DNA of 64,000 nt from Laspinema palackyanum D2a (GTDB lineage: Bacteria > Cyanobacteriota > Cyanobacteriia > Cyanobacteriales > Laspinemataceae): assembly GCA_025370845.1 (NCBI GenBank), contig JAMXFF010000014.1, positions 78,082-142,081 of the forward strand. Reading direction: 5' to 3'. Made by a program: the position numbers and the translations under genes. The notes beneath the pieces were generated by a model. That model was given only the letters and a program-made list of their open reading frames with translations, searched no databases and was not told the origin of the DNA. Every line of letters starts with the position of its first letter. Positions within the stretch are counted from its first letter, which is position 1. This document shows, piece by piece, positions 8,206 to 16,006 of this stretch.

Positions 8206-9537
8206 CTAATCCGATTGAGGATAACGGGGCAGGGTAAAAGAAAAGAGCGCCCCACCTTCGGGATGATTTTGGACCCAAATGCTGCCCTGATGGTCCAGGA
8301 TAATTTTTTTGGCAATGGGTAAACCCAATCCAGTTCCCCCAGGTCGTCGGGTATAAAAGGGGGTAAATGCCTGTTGCAGGTCTTCTCGGGAAAGGCCCAA
8401 ACCCTCATCCCTCAAGGAGACCAGCACCTCATTATAAAAAACTCGCCACTCGCAAGTAATCCGACTGCCGAGGGGACTAAAGGCGATCGCATTATTCAAG
8501 AGATTCTCAAACACCTGTTTGATTTGCCATCGATCTATAGGCAACATCACCGAAGTTTGAGAAGCCTCAACCTTGATCTCTTTTTCCTGGAATCTGGGTT
8601 GCATGAATTTGAGAGTTTCCTTGACAATCTGGCATAAATCATGGCGATGTTCCGGCAATTTATGAGCCGGTTTTCCACAATTGAGTAAGGTGGTTAAGTT
8701 AGCACTGAGTTCACTCACGGATTCCCGAATTACTGTAGCCTGTTCTTGAAACGGACCCGTGGGTAATCCCAGACAAAGGGTTTCAGCATAAAGGCTAATC
8801 AGAGCCAGAGAATTCCGCAATTGATGTTCCGCCTTATGGAGAGATTGCCGCAGTAATTGAAGTTCCTCTGATTGGCAGTTCGAGGTAATAGCACCCCGGA
8901 GATAATGCTGGAGCATGGGCATCTGTTGTTCGACAAATTCTACCTGTAAGGGCGACAGAGATTGAGCAGCCCATAACAGGAGATAGGAACAGCTTTGAGC
9001 GAGTTCAGAAGCGGGATGATTCTCACAGTGGGCTGTCGTATCTACAGATTCACAGCGATCGCCCTGGGGAACAATCCCCGTGGGGAGGCGCTCTGATAAC
9101 CCACCCAAATCTGAGTTTATCTCCCCCAGAAACTTGCTGGAATCCCCATCAACCCAGGGAGGGAGGGGATAAACATAATAGGCATTGAGTTGAGACAGAC
9201 GAGCTAACGGCAACTCAGGGGGTAACCAAACCTCAGACTTTAGGTAAGATAACTCCCCCTCATTAAATTCCGGGCGATCGGCCCTCGCTTCACCCACCCA
9301 ACGTCGAAGCTGTCCCTCCTCAAAATCCGGGTAAACAATCCAGGCACCGACCAAAGGCAGATAGCCGAGGATCTGCTGAATCTGTTGGTGACAGACTGAC
9401 TCAATGGCTAGGGATTGCGATCGCGAAGGAGTGGGGTTTCTCACGGGTCTGGTCTCTCCCAAGGAGAATTCCGCGATAGCGGAGGTAAAAAGCATTTCAG
9501 AGCCAGACAAAAACGTTCCAAGACTCAACGGTTCCAT
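8206..9537 (-). CDS. soluble sensor histidine kinase
   Basis: 443 residues with no membrane segment, so probably cytoplasmic. The N-terminal ~215 residues are a possible GAF-like sensor region (LPLVGAWIVYPDFEEGQL) that I cannot assign to a known ligand. The kinase core has the H-box with His238 (HKAEHQLRNSLALIS), N-box NLLNNAIAFSP, G1 DEGLGLS and G2 GGTGLGLPIAKKII. The kinase gene precedes the NarL-type regulator at 7339-8016 and starts ~200 bp from the divergent injection-system operon. Signal and target are not visible in the sequence. Confidence 0.9.
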   Translation of the reverse strand: MEPLSLGTFLSGSEMLFTSAIAEFSLGETRPVRNPTPSRSQSLAIESVCHQQIQQILGYLPLVGAWIVYPDFEEGQLRRWVGEARADRPEFNEGELSYLKSEVWLPPELPLARLSQLNAYYVYPLPPWVDGDSSKFLGEINSDLGGLSERLPTGIVPQGDRCESVDTTAHCENHPASELAQSCSYLLLWAAQSLSPLQVEFVEQQMPMLQHYLRGAITSNCQSEELQLLRQSLHKAEHQLRNSLALISLYAETLCLGLPTGPFQEQATVIRESVSELSANLTTLLNCGKPAHKLPEHRHDLCQIVKETLKFMQPRFQEKEIKVEASQTSVMLPIDRWQIKQVFENLLNNAIAFSPLGSRITCEWRVFYNEVLVSLRDEGLGLSREDLQQAFTPFYTRRPGGTGLGLPIAKKIILDHQGSIWVQNHPEGGALFSFTLPRYPQSD

Positions 9538-9738
9538 ACCTACTCTTCTTTATAGTCGGTTCTTTTTGGGGATAGTCTTATAAATCCCCGGTAGAAGGAC
9601 AGTCCAACCTACCTTAACCTCAGATTCTCAAAAATATTAAAATTCCACACAAATTTTAAAATTTCGACCAAAGTCTAATAACCAGACTCCATCAATCTCA
9701 TTAATCTATAACCTGTAGCTGCCTAATCACCCCGGTTT

Positions 9739-10245
9739 ATGATTCCTGCTGTTGCTCAGACCTTAGCAGAAATCCTGGCAGGCGGGACCTCAGCGGTCAG
9801 TATGGAGCAAATTGATTTCAATTCTCCAACTCCCGAGCTGAATAATCAGGCTCCGAGGCTCAACCTCTACTGCTACGACGTTCGGGAAAACCCCCAAATG
9901 CAACCCTCCCATCAACAGACCGACCCCTCAACCCTGTGGTTTGATGTCTCGTTTCTGCTCACGGCTTGGGATGTGACCGCCCTAGGGGAGCAGCACCTGT
10001 TGTCAGAAGCATTGACTGTGCTCATCCAGCACCGTTGTTTACCGTCCGAACGTTTAGCTCCAGCCTTACGAGGCAAGGGAAATTTACCGATGAGGATTTC
10101 TGCGGATGGGCTGAGTGAAATTGCAGCAATTTGGACTGCATTAGGCGTACCACTACGTCCGGGTTTGTATCTAACTGTAACTGTTCCGTTCACCAGCCAA
10201 ACTGAACCCGCTATGAAGGAAATTGCTTTTACCTCAATTCAATAA
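9739..10245 (+). CDS. short DUF4255/Pvc16-like protein of the injection system
   Basis: 168 residues matching the Pvc16 N-terminal domain: MIPAVAQTLAEILAGG, then APRLNLYCYDVREN, LWFDVSFLLTAWD and a closing beta strand GLYLTVTVPF. It lacks the long C-terminal extension of the cap protein at 1936-3276. Proteins of this type sit at the end of the tail tube or cap the sheath in eCIS particles. The gene opens the right arm and is followed within ~110 bp by the sheath gene. Two DUF4255 proteins in one system could form different parts of the terminator complex, which is inference. Confidence 0.82.
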   Translation: MIPAVAQTLAEILAGGTSAVSMEQIDFNSPTPELNNQAPRLNLYCYDVRENPQMQPSHQQTDPSTLWFDVSFLLTAWDVTALGEQHLLSEALTVLIQHRCLPSERLAPALRGKGNLPMRISADGLSEIAAIWTALGVPLRPGLYLTVTVPFTSQTEPAMKEIAFTSIQ

Positions 10246-10357
10246 CAGGCGTTAGCGAACTAACCGTGTTTTGGCGGAGGCTCGAACCGACCCGAAGCAC
10301 ACCTGCTGGCTAACCATTGTAGATCTAACTATCTATGTAATTGGAGAACAACCACTC

Positions 10358-12082
10358 ATGCCCTTGGATTATTTTGCTCCTGGCGTCTACGTTGAAGAAG
10401 TAGACCGAGGTAGTCGCCCGATCGAAGGCGTCAGTCTCAGCGTTCCTGGCTTTATCGGCTTTACCGAAGATGTCCGTGGTGATGCCGAAGTCTTTCAACC
10501 CATGATGGTCACCACCTGGGATCAATACCTAGAGTATTTTGGCAAACCTGGTTCTGATGGGTTTACCGACTTCGATGCTTACCTCCCCTTTGCTGTTTAC
10601 GGATGGTTCTTGAATGGCGGCGGTCGCTGTTGGGTAAGCAGTATCGGGACCAAACTTCCCGGTTCTGAACCCGCGCCGCCGGAAAAAACTGCCACGAAAT
10701 TGCTCACCTCCTCCGGTCGTCCCGCCCTATTATTCAACCTCAAAGGAGCGGCAGGGGAAGCCGAAGATGGGGACGCGCCAGCACTTCCAGCAGCAACCGG
10801 ACGGGTGACTGTCAAAGTTGAAAGCAGCACTCCGAAGCCCCCGGAAGATGAAGATGCCGAACCCCCCATTGATGATGGTCAATTCTTCAAGGTTACTGTC
10901 AAACGAGGGGATACGGTCCTGGAGACCTACGATAACCTGACCATGAAAGAAGATGTAGAGGCCGAGTTAGGCACCTATGTCTTGACCGCATTGCAGGAAT
11001 CTGAAGCGATCGATGTCAGTATGCCCGAAGGTCTAGGCGCCATCTCGCCCCTCTCCAAGCGCCCCGGCAATGGGACCTACGAAGTTGCCCCCCCACCCCC
11101 CTTCATTCAAGACCCCGATCGCCTACCCCGAGAACTCCAAGGCAAACGCGACGATCGCACCGGCGTCCAAGGGATCTTTGAAATTGACGATGTAGCCATG
11201 ATCGCCTGTCCCGACCTGATGCGGGTCTATCAAGAAGGACTCCTGGACATCGACCAAGTACATGGTGTGATGGAAATGATGGTGAGTATGTGTGAAAACT
11301 CTGCTCCCAGTCCCCCGTTCCGCATGGTTGTTCTCGACCCACCCCCGATCAAACCCGGAAAAAATGAGAACCGCGCCGTTGCTCCCGAACAGCAAAAACC
11401 CCAAGATGTAGCCAAATGGTTACGCGAAGGATTTAACCGCCGGTCCATGTTTGCCGCGCTTTACTATCCTTGGATCAAAGTCGCCAACCCCCGCAACGGC
11501 GGTCGTCCCATCGCCATTCCCCCCTGCGGTCACATGATGGGCGTCTGGTGTCGCACCGATGAAACCCGGGGTCTGTTCAAAGCCCCCGCCAACGATACTC
11601 CCCGGGGTGTGCTGGGTCTAGCTTATGAAACCAACTTCCGCGAACAAGAACTGTTGAACCCCCTGGGGATCAACTGTATCCGTAACTTCTCAAACTACAA
11701 TCGCGGCATCAAAATCTGGGGCGCACGCACCCTAGCCGAACCCGATAACATCCAATGGCGTTACATTCCCGTGCGTCGGATGATGAGCTATATCGAGAAA
11801 TCCATTGAAATCGGCACTCAGTGGGTCGTGTTTGAACCCAACGATTCCACCCTCTGGGGACGAGTCACCCGCACTGTTTCCAGCTTCCTAGAAGGTCTCT
11901 GGCGTCAGGGCGCATTGGTGGGCGGTACTGCAGGAGAATCCTTCTTTGTCAAGTGCGACGGCGAACTCAACACCGCCGACACCATGATGATGGGTCGTCT
12001 GTACATCGAAGTCGGTGTCGCTCCTGTGCGACCGGCAGAATTCGTGATCTTCCGCATCAGCCAATGGGCACCGGGCCAATAA
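10358..12082 (+). CDS. contractile sheath protein (Cis2-type)
   Basis: 574 residues from the ATG at 10358, which has TTGGAG nine bases upstream; the frame opens earlier at 10271, but conserved sheath sequence begins right at this Met (MPLDYFAPGVYVEEVDRG). The N-terminal handshake/core strand and the conserved C-terminal sheath domain (SSFLEGLWRQGALVGG, then YIEVGVAPVRPAEFVIFRI) are both clear. Residues ~110-250 form an acidic, Pro-rich insertion (STPKPPEDEDAEPP) that is probably exposed on the outside of the particle. Sheath subunits polymerise around the tube and contract to drive it through a membrane. It lies directly downstream of the short DUF4255 gene and upstream of the tube genes, the standard eCIS order. 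Confidence 0.95.
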   Translation: MPLDYFAPGVYVEEVDRGSRPIEGVSLSVPGFIGFTEDVRGDAEVFQPMMVTTWDQYLEYFGKPGSDGFTDFDAYLPFAVYGWFLNGGGRCWVSSIGTKLPGSEPAPPEKTATKLLTSSGRPALLFNLKGAAGEAEDGDAPALPAATGRVTVKVESSTPKPPEDEDAEPPIDDGQFFKVTVKRGDTVLETYDNLTMKEDVEAELGTYVLTALQESEAIDVSMPEGLGAISPLSKRPGNGTYEVAPPPPFIQDPDRLPRELQGKRDDRTGVQGIFEIDDVAMIACPDLMRVYQEGLLDIDQVHGVMEMMVSMCENSAPSPPFRMVVLDPPPIKPGKNENRAVAPEQQKPQDVAKWLREGFNRRSMFAALYYPWIKVANPRNGGRPIAIPPCGHMMGVWCRTDETRGLFKAPANDTPRGVLGLAYETNFREQELLNPLGINCIRNFSNYNRGIKIWGARTLAEPDNIQWRYIPVRRMMSYIEKSIEIGTQWVVFEPNDSTLWGRVTRTVSSFLEGLWRQGALVGGTAGESFFVKCDGELNTADTMMMGRLYIEVGVAPVRPAEFVIFRISQWAPGQ

Positions 12083-12084
12083 AT

Positions 12085-12240
12085 TGGTCATTGGTCTTAT
12101 GTCATTAGTCATTAGTCGTTAGTCATGGGTTGTTAGTTATTGGTTGTTAGTCTTTGAGGACTAATGACAAAGGACTAATGACAAAGGACTAATGACAAAG
12201 GACTAATGACAAAGGACTAATGACAAAGGACTAACAACAG
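12085..12240. repeat. STRR block with five perfect 14-bp units between sheath and tube genes
   Basis: Five identical 14-bp units GGACTAATGACAAA run from 12158 to 12227 with a partial sixth to 12240. The preceding 70 bases carry GTCATTAGTC/GTTAGTTATTG units that are largely the reverse complement, so the transcript could fold into a long imperfect hairpin. The units have no spacers, so this is not a CRISPR. The block interrupts the sheath-tube operon. Confidence 0.9.
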
Positions 12241-12305
12241 TCATGGCTAATGATGACTGAAACCCAACTGTTTTCACTCAGTTTCAAGCTTCAAGGAGTA
12301 AAAAA

Positions 12306-12776
12306 ATGGCAGATCTGTTTGTAATTTCCTCGAATAGGTTTTCATTTACTTACGGAGGAAAAGAATTTCCTCTACTTAAAATTAGTGGCATTGATGTCCA
12401 AGCCAAAACCGCAGGACACAAATCCCCCATCGCCTCGGGGAAAAATGCTCAAATGTCCCGGCAAACTGTTTCAACTGGATACTATAACAACCAAAATGTT
12501 ACCATTGAAGCAGTCCTCCAAGATGGCGTCAAAACCCTTTACGACATTTTTAAAAAAGGAATGCCTGCCACTTACGGAGGGGATGGAAAATGGAGCGGCA
12601 ATTTTTCCGATGCGGCGATTACTGTCTTCGATCCCGATGCGAAAGCAGTCTTAACCTATAACCTCAAAAGCTGTCAAATGGTCAGCTATGAAGTTAGTGA
12701 ATTTAATGTCAGTGGCGACCAATTTCTGACAGAAAAATTTGAACTGAATGTAGAAAGTGTCGAACGGAAGCAGTAG
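12306..12776 (+). CDS. inner tube protein (phage T4 gp19-like, Cis1-type)
   Basis: 156 residues, the usual size of T4 gp19/Hcp-fold tube subunits. The beta-rich sequence has the family landmarks: an N-terminal strand (RFSFTYGGKEFPLLKISGID), a long loop containing NAQMSRQTVSTGYYNNQ, and the C-terminal KSCQMVSYEVSEF with EKFELNVESVERK. Hexameric rings of this protein stack to form the tube propelled through the target membrane. AAGGAG lies nine bases before the ATG. The adjacent paralogue at 12872 shares the VERK-like ending, so the tube may be built from two related subunits. Confidence 0.88.
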   Translation: MADLFVISSNRFSFTYGGKEFPLLKISGIDVQAKTAGHKSPIASGKNAQMSRQTVSTGYYNNQNVTIEAVLQDGVKTLYDIFKKGMPATYGGDGKWSGNFSDAAITVFDPDAKAVLTYNLKSCQMVSYEVSEFNVSGDQFLTEKFELNVESVERKQ

Positions 12777-12871
12777 ATTTCTAATTGTTGGTAGAATCAA
12801 GCCCAATTTTTTGTAGAAATAGACGCCTTGTTTTGGGAAAGTAATTAGGGAAAGAACAAAGGAGTAGTACA

Positions 12872-13354
12872 ATGCCAGTCGATAAGGAACCACTTTCTCA
12901 GGCTAGATTTGAATTTGCCGCCGATGGGTTGGGCAAAGATCTATTGGTGGAATCGGTTTCGGGAGTGAAAATGACCATTCCCGTGACCAATGCCGATGGT
13001 GCATTTGGGGTAAAAACTGGAAGTAAGGTCAATCGTCAAGCCGCACCGTCCGCTGTAGAATCGAGCGATGTCACCGTGACGTTTGTGACCTCTAGTAAAG
13101 ACCCTAAAGCGGTTTCCAAGTGGTTTTACGATTCCCACTCAACGCCAGACTTGGGCGGTGCGACGGGAACCAAAGGGAAAACCGATCAGGCAACCTTGAC
13201 GGTGTTCAAGCAAGATGGTTCACCCTCCGCAACCTGGACCTTTAAAGGGGTGATGCCGATGACTTATAAAATGTCGGAGTTAGATGCGGCGGGAAATCAG
13301 TCCCTTAAAGAAACGATCACGTTTTGTTATGAGTATGTGGAACGCACGAAATAA
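12872..13354 (+). CDS. second tube-family protein (gp19-like)
   Basis: 160 residues, homologous in layout to the preceding gene: SQARFEFAADGLGKDLLVES at the start, GVMPMTYKMSELDAAGNQ and FCYEYVERTK at the end. Ribosome-binding sequence AAAGGAG precedes the ATG. eCIS clusters often encode two or more gp19-family proteins, one making the main tube and others the tube start or adaptor. Which is which here cannot be decided from sequence alone. The ~95-bp gap from the previous gene and the same strand support one operon. Confidence 0.87.
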   Translation: MPVDKEPLSQARFEFAADGLGKDLLVESVSGVKMTIPVTNADGAFGVKTGSKVNRQAAPSAVESSDVTVTFVTSSKDPKAVSKWFYDSHSTPDLGGATGTKGKTDQATLTVFKQDGSPSATWTFKGVMPMTYKMSELDAAGNQSLKETITFCYEYVERTK

Positions 13355-13512
13355 GGGCGTTTCATGAAAGAGGGCTGGACAGTCAACGGAGTGGGATTGC
13401 CCCTCCCTCGAAGAGGGAAGGCCCCTCCTGACTCCATTGGCGATCGCCCCTTTATCAATGCACCCATCCGATCCGCTCACCGCGATGCAACTCGTTTGCC
13501 GGAGATTAAACC

Positions 13513-14004
13513 GTGCCTGAATTTCCTGAATTACTTGCCACTTCGCGATTTTACCTAGAACTTCACCTCAAAGATAGTGTCGATGCGATCGATGCCTACT
13601 TTATGGAATGTCAAGGGTTTAAAACTAGCCAGGAAATCATTGAAATCTGCGAAGTCACCCCCCAAATGTGGGGCAAAGATGGTAAATCCCGAGGGCGGAT
13701 GATCCGGACTAAAATTCCGGGGAATATCAGCTATACCAATTTAACCCTGCGTCGCGGTCTCACCGTTTCCATGACCGTCTGGAATTGGTTGGAAGCGATT
13801 CAAGAAGGATCTTGGGCGGTACAGCGGCGAGATGGCTCCTTAACCCTTTATGATCAAGGCGCACAGGCTCAGGTTAGATTTGAGTTTAAACGGGCATGGC
13901 CGGTGAGCTATTCTATTTCTGATGTCAGTGTCAGTAGCGGTGACTTGGAAATAGAAGAACTAGAAGTGGCCGTGGAAGAGTTAAAACGGGTTAAGGTGGT
14001 GTAA
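13513..14004 (+). CDS. third tube-family protein, probable tube initiator/adaptor (Cis5-like)
   Basis: 163 residues starting with GTG, 12 bases after GGAG. The gp19-family fold is seen in RFYLELHLKDSVDAIDAYF, RMIRTKIPGNISYTNLTL and AWPVSYSISDVSVSSGDLE. The pattern with a GLTVSMTVWNWL segment resembles gp19/gp54-like adaptors that begin tube assembly on the baseplate, so Cis5-like is the best guess. It is the most diverged of the three tube proteins and sits next to the tail-assembly genes. Assignment to the tube family is firmer than the exact position in the particle. Confidence 0.8.
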   Translation: MPEFPELLATSRFYLELHLKDSVDAIDAYFMECQGFKTSQEIIEICEVTPQMWGKDGKSRGRMIRTKIPGNISYTNLTLRRGLTVSMTVWNWLEAIQEGSWAVQRRDGSLTLYDQGAQAQVRFEFKRAWPVSYSISDVSVSSGDLEIEELEVAVEELKRVKVV

Positions 14005-14025
14005 CAAGGGTAGGGCCAAGTCAGG

Positions 14026-14379
14026 ATGATTCAGACCGAGTTTGAGTTTACGTTACCCAAAGGGTATCTCGATAGCGAAGGCAACTTGCACCGTCAAGGG
14101 GTGATGCGTTTATCCCGGGCGATCGATGAGATTGCTCCCCTGCGAGACCCTCGGGTCAAATCGAATCCGGCATACGCCACGGTAATTATTTTATCGCGGG
14201 TGATTACTCGTTTGGGGGCTTTAGAACAAGTGACTCCCTTGGCGATCGAGAATCTATTTGCCGTAGACTTGAATTATCTTCAAACCTTTTATCGTCAAAT
14301 TAACGAACTCGAAAATCAGGGGGATCCAAACTCAGAATCCCTGTCACCCCCAGCCCTTCCGGGGCCCTCCTACTCATGA
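14026..14379 (+). CDS. phage tail assembly-like protein 1
   Basis: 117 residues. Begins EFEFTLPKGYLDSEGNLHRQ and continues GVMRLSRAIDEIAPLRDPRV and TVIILSRVITRLGALEQVTP, a pattern shared with the following gene and with proteins annotated as tail assembly proteins in eCIS loci. The C-terminal 25 residues are Pro/Ser-rich and probably disordered. It lies 21 bp after the third tube gene and 13 bp before its paralogue. By analogy with phage tail assembly chaperones it may bind the tape-measure protein, which is not encoded in the visible part of the locus. Confidence 0.72.
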   Translation: MIQTEFEFTLPKGYLDSEGNLHRQGVMRLSRAIDEIAPLRDPRVKSNPAYATVIILSRVITRLGALEQVTPLAIENLFAVDLNYLQTFYRQINELENQGDPNSESLSPPALPGPSYS

Positions 14380-14392
14380 ATCAGGTGATGCC

Positions 14393-14758
14393 ATGAATCG
14401 GGAAACGATACCTCATACTGAGTTTACATTTACCCTCCCCGTGGGAGTGGTGGATGGGGAGGGCAGTCTGCATCGACAAGGGGGGATGCGAAGGGCGACG
14501 GGTCATGATGAAATCTGGGTGAGCAAAGACCCTCGGACTCAAGAAAATTCCGCTTATAAAATCATCTTTCTCCTCTCTCGGGTGATTACCCATCTAGGAG
14601 GGTTTTCATCGGTGACGCCGGAGTTATTAGAACAACTGTTTTTAACAGATTTTATTTATTTACGAGAGTTTTATACCCAAATAAACCCGTCTGAAGTGGA
14701 GGGGATACCTGTGGGGGAGTTCTGGGCTACCCCTTGGAGCAGCTGTACCAAGAGGTAG
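14393..14758 (+). CDS. phage tail assembly-like protein 2, possible frameshift donor
   Basis: 121 residues in the zero frame. Residues 1-~105 are a paralogue of the preceding protein (HTEFTFTLPVGVVDGEGSL, IIFLLSRVITHLGGF, FIYLREFYTQI). The last ~14 residues (EFWATPWSSCTKR) are an out-of-frame reading of the overlapping DUF6760-like sequence. At 14711-14719 the string GTG GGG GAG could allow a -1 slip into that downstream frame. The natural product may therefore be a short protein plus a fused frameshift product, as for gpG/gpGT in phage lambda tails, or there may simply be an overlap with an unusual start codon. Confidence 0.65.
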   Translation: MNRETIPHTEFTFTLPVGVVDGEGSLHRQGGMRRATGHDEIWVSKDPRTQENSAYKIIFLLSRVITHLGGFSSVTPELLEQLFLTDFIYLREFYTQINPSEVEGIPVGEFWATPWSSCTKR

Positions 14759-14868
14759 CAACGATCGCCTTTCACTTTCACTGGTCCTTAGATGAAATTC
14801 TCCGTCTCGAACATGGAGAACGAAGGCGTTGGATTGCCACGATCGCCCAATTGAAGCGGATGCCGTGA
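14722..14868 (+). CDS. DUF6760-like small tail-locus protein, start uncertain
   Basis: A short open frame (14695-14868) encodes LGYPLEQLYQEVATIAFHFH and then WSLDEILRLEHGERRRWIAT, the pattern I associate with DUF6760 proteins that follow tail-assembly genes in eCIS clusters. There is no ATG, GTG or TTG ahead of the conserved segment. CTG at 14722 (GGAG two bases before) or TTG at 14734 are the only alternatives, or entry by -1 frameshifting from the previous gene. The stop is at 14866-14868. The coding nature is convincing; the mode of initiation is not resolved. Confidence 0.6.
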   Translation: MGYPLEQLYQEVATIAFHFHWSLDEILRLEHGERRRWIATIAQLKRMP

Positions 14869-15235
14869 CGGGAAGATGGAACAGTCAGGGAAATAACTTG
14901 TCAAGGGAGCAGAGGAAGCCGAGTAAAACCGGATGAAACCCAGGGTGATCAAGAATCTAACTAAAAATGACAGCGGTGCGATCGTGACTCAAAAAAGCGC
15001 GATCGCCCTTTAGTCGCTCAATATTGAGAATCAGTCCCGGAAAATCCGCGTCATTTTCAATTGACACTCCACTGCTTGTTTCACATCACATCCGTTTCTC
15101 AGAATTCGGAAGTATGATAGCGGTAGAGCACAATCTGAGCTGAACTGTCAATTTTTCCCGATTCTTTTCCACGTTTATTATCTTGTTTTTACTGGCTCAT
15201 CCTTCTTCAATTGTTGATGCGGAGGTTTTACTATC
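14869..15235. other. spacer after injection-system right arm, with one possible micro-ORF
   Basis: No clear gene is seen here. A 26-codon frame at 14933-15013 (MKPRVIKNLTKNDSGAIVTQ...) has protein-like composition but no good ribosome-binding site; it could be a tiny CIS gene or a truncated remnant. The rest is AT-rich leader sequence ahead of the DUF928 gene, with GCGGAGG before its ATG. Confidence 0.35.
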
Positions 15236-15985
15236 ATGCGATCGCCCAAACTGATTCACTTAATGAGTATCCTGGCAGTGGTCCTGTCTCCGGCTTTGGT
15301 CACCCTTTCGGGATTCTCCCCAGTCCGCGCCCAATCTCAACGAGGGGAACTCCTCGCCCTCAACTTCCCTTCTGCACCCCGCAACATCGGTGGTCCCCGC
15401 AGTAGCGCCGGGGGAGGAGTCCGAGGCAATGGGAATGACACTTGCATCGAGGGTGAATCCCCCTTGACCCCCTTAATGCCCACCCATGATATCGTCAAAA
15501 CCGTCACGCCCAACCCGGAATTTTTCATGTTTGTCCCCAAAAATAGCGCAGATTCGGGAGAATTTGTGATTGTTGATGGGAATGGCAATGACGTTTATCT
15601 GTCTACCTTCCAGCTATCCGAGGCCCCCGGCGTCGTCAAGGTCAGCCTCCCTGCCAATACCGACCTGGAAATTGGCAAAGTCTATGATTGGCAGTTTAGC
15701 CTGATCTGCGATCCGGGAGACCGCCAAGCCGATGTATTCGTGCAGGGTCAAATCGAACCCACCGAACTGACCGAGGAAATGCAAGCTCAATTAGACCAGG
15801 CACAGCCCCTGGATCAGGTGCAACTGTATGTTGACCAAAGCTTATGGAACGAAGCGGTGAGTCTGCTTGCCCAATTCCGTAATTCTAATCCCACGGAGTG
15901 GCAAGGACTGTTAAAATATGTCGGCTTAGAAAGCATTGCTTCGGAACCTCTGCCGATCCAAACTATTGGAACGTCGCAGAATTAA
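15236..15985 (+). CDS. exported DUF928 family protein
   Basis: 249 residues. The N-terminus is a Sec signal peptide (LIHLMSILAVVLSPALVTL, cleavage near VRAQS). The mature part matches DUF928: APRNIGGPRSSAGGGVRG, VTPNPEFFMFVPK, GVVKVSLPANTDLEIGKVYD, and the two lone cysteines (DTCIEGE, LICDPGD) that could form a disulfide. The C-terminal helices (SLWNEAVSLLAQFR) are typical. DUF928 genes commonly precede CHASE2-domain proteins in cyanobacteria, and here the cyclase starts ~20 bp downstream. The likely role is an extracytoplasmic partner of CHASE2 sensing, which is inference. Confidence 0.85.
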   Translation: MRSPKLIHLMSILAVVLSPALVTLSGFSPVRAQSQRGELLALNFPSAPRNIGGPRSSAGGGVRGNGNDTCIEGESPLTPLMPTHDIVKTVTPNPEFFMFVPKNSADSGEFVIVDGNGNDVYLSTFQLSEAPGVVKVSLPANTDLEIGKVYDWQFSLICDPGDRQADVFVQGQIEPTELTEEMQAQLDQAQPLDQVQLYVDQSLWNEAVSLLAQFRNSNPTEWQGLLKYVGLESIASEPLPIQTIGTSQN

Positions 15986-16006
15986 ATAAATAAGGAATAA
16001 GCCGTG

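Noticed and set aside
10246-10357. tRNA-like string GGCTCGAACCGACCC upstream of the sheath gene
   Set aside because: No matching acceptor, D or anticodon arms can be drawn around it.
12158-12240. Regular 14-bp repeats as a CRISPR array
   Set aside because: The units are directly adjacent with no unique spacers and no cas genes are present.
9739-14868. Prophage tail module
   Set aside because: No capsid, portal, terminase, integrase or lysis genes in view; gene order and the AAA+ ATPase/DUF4255 proteins fit a contractile injection system.
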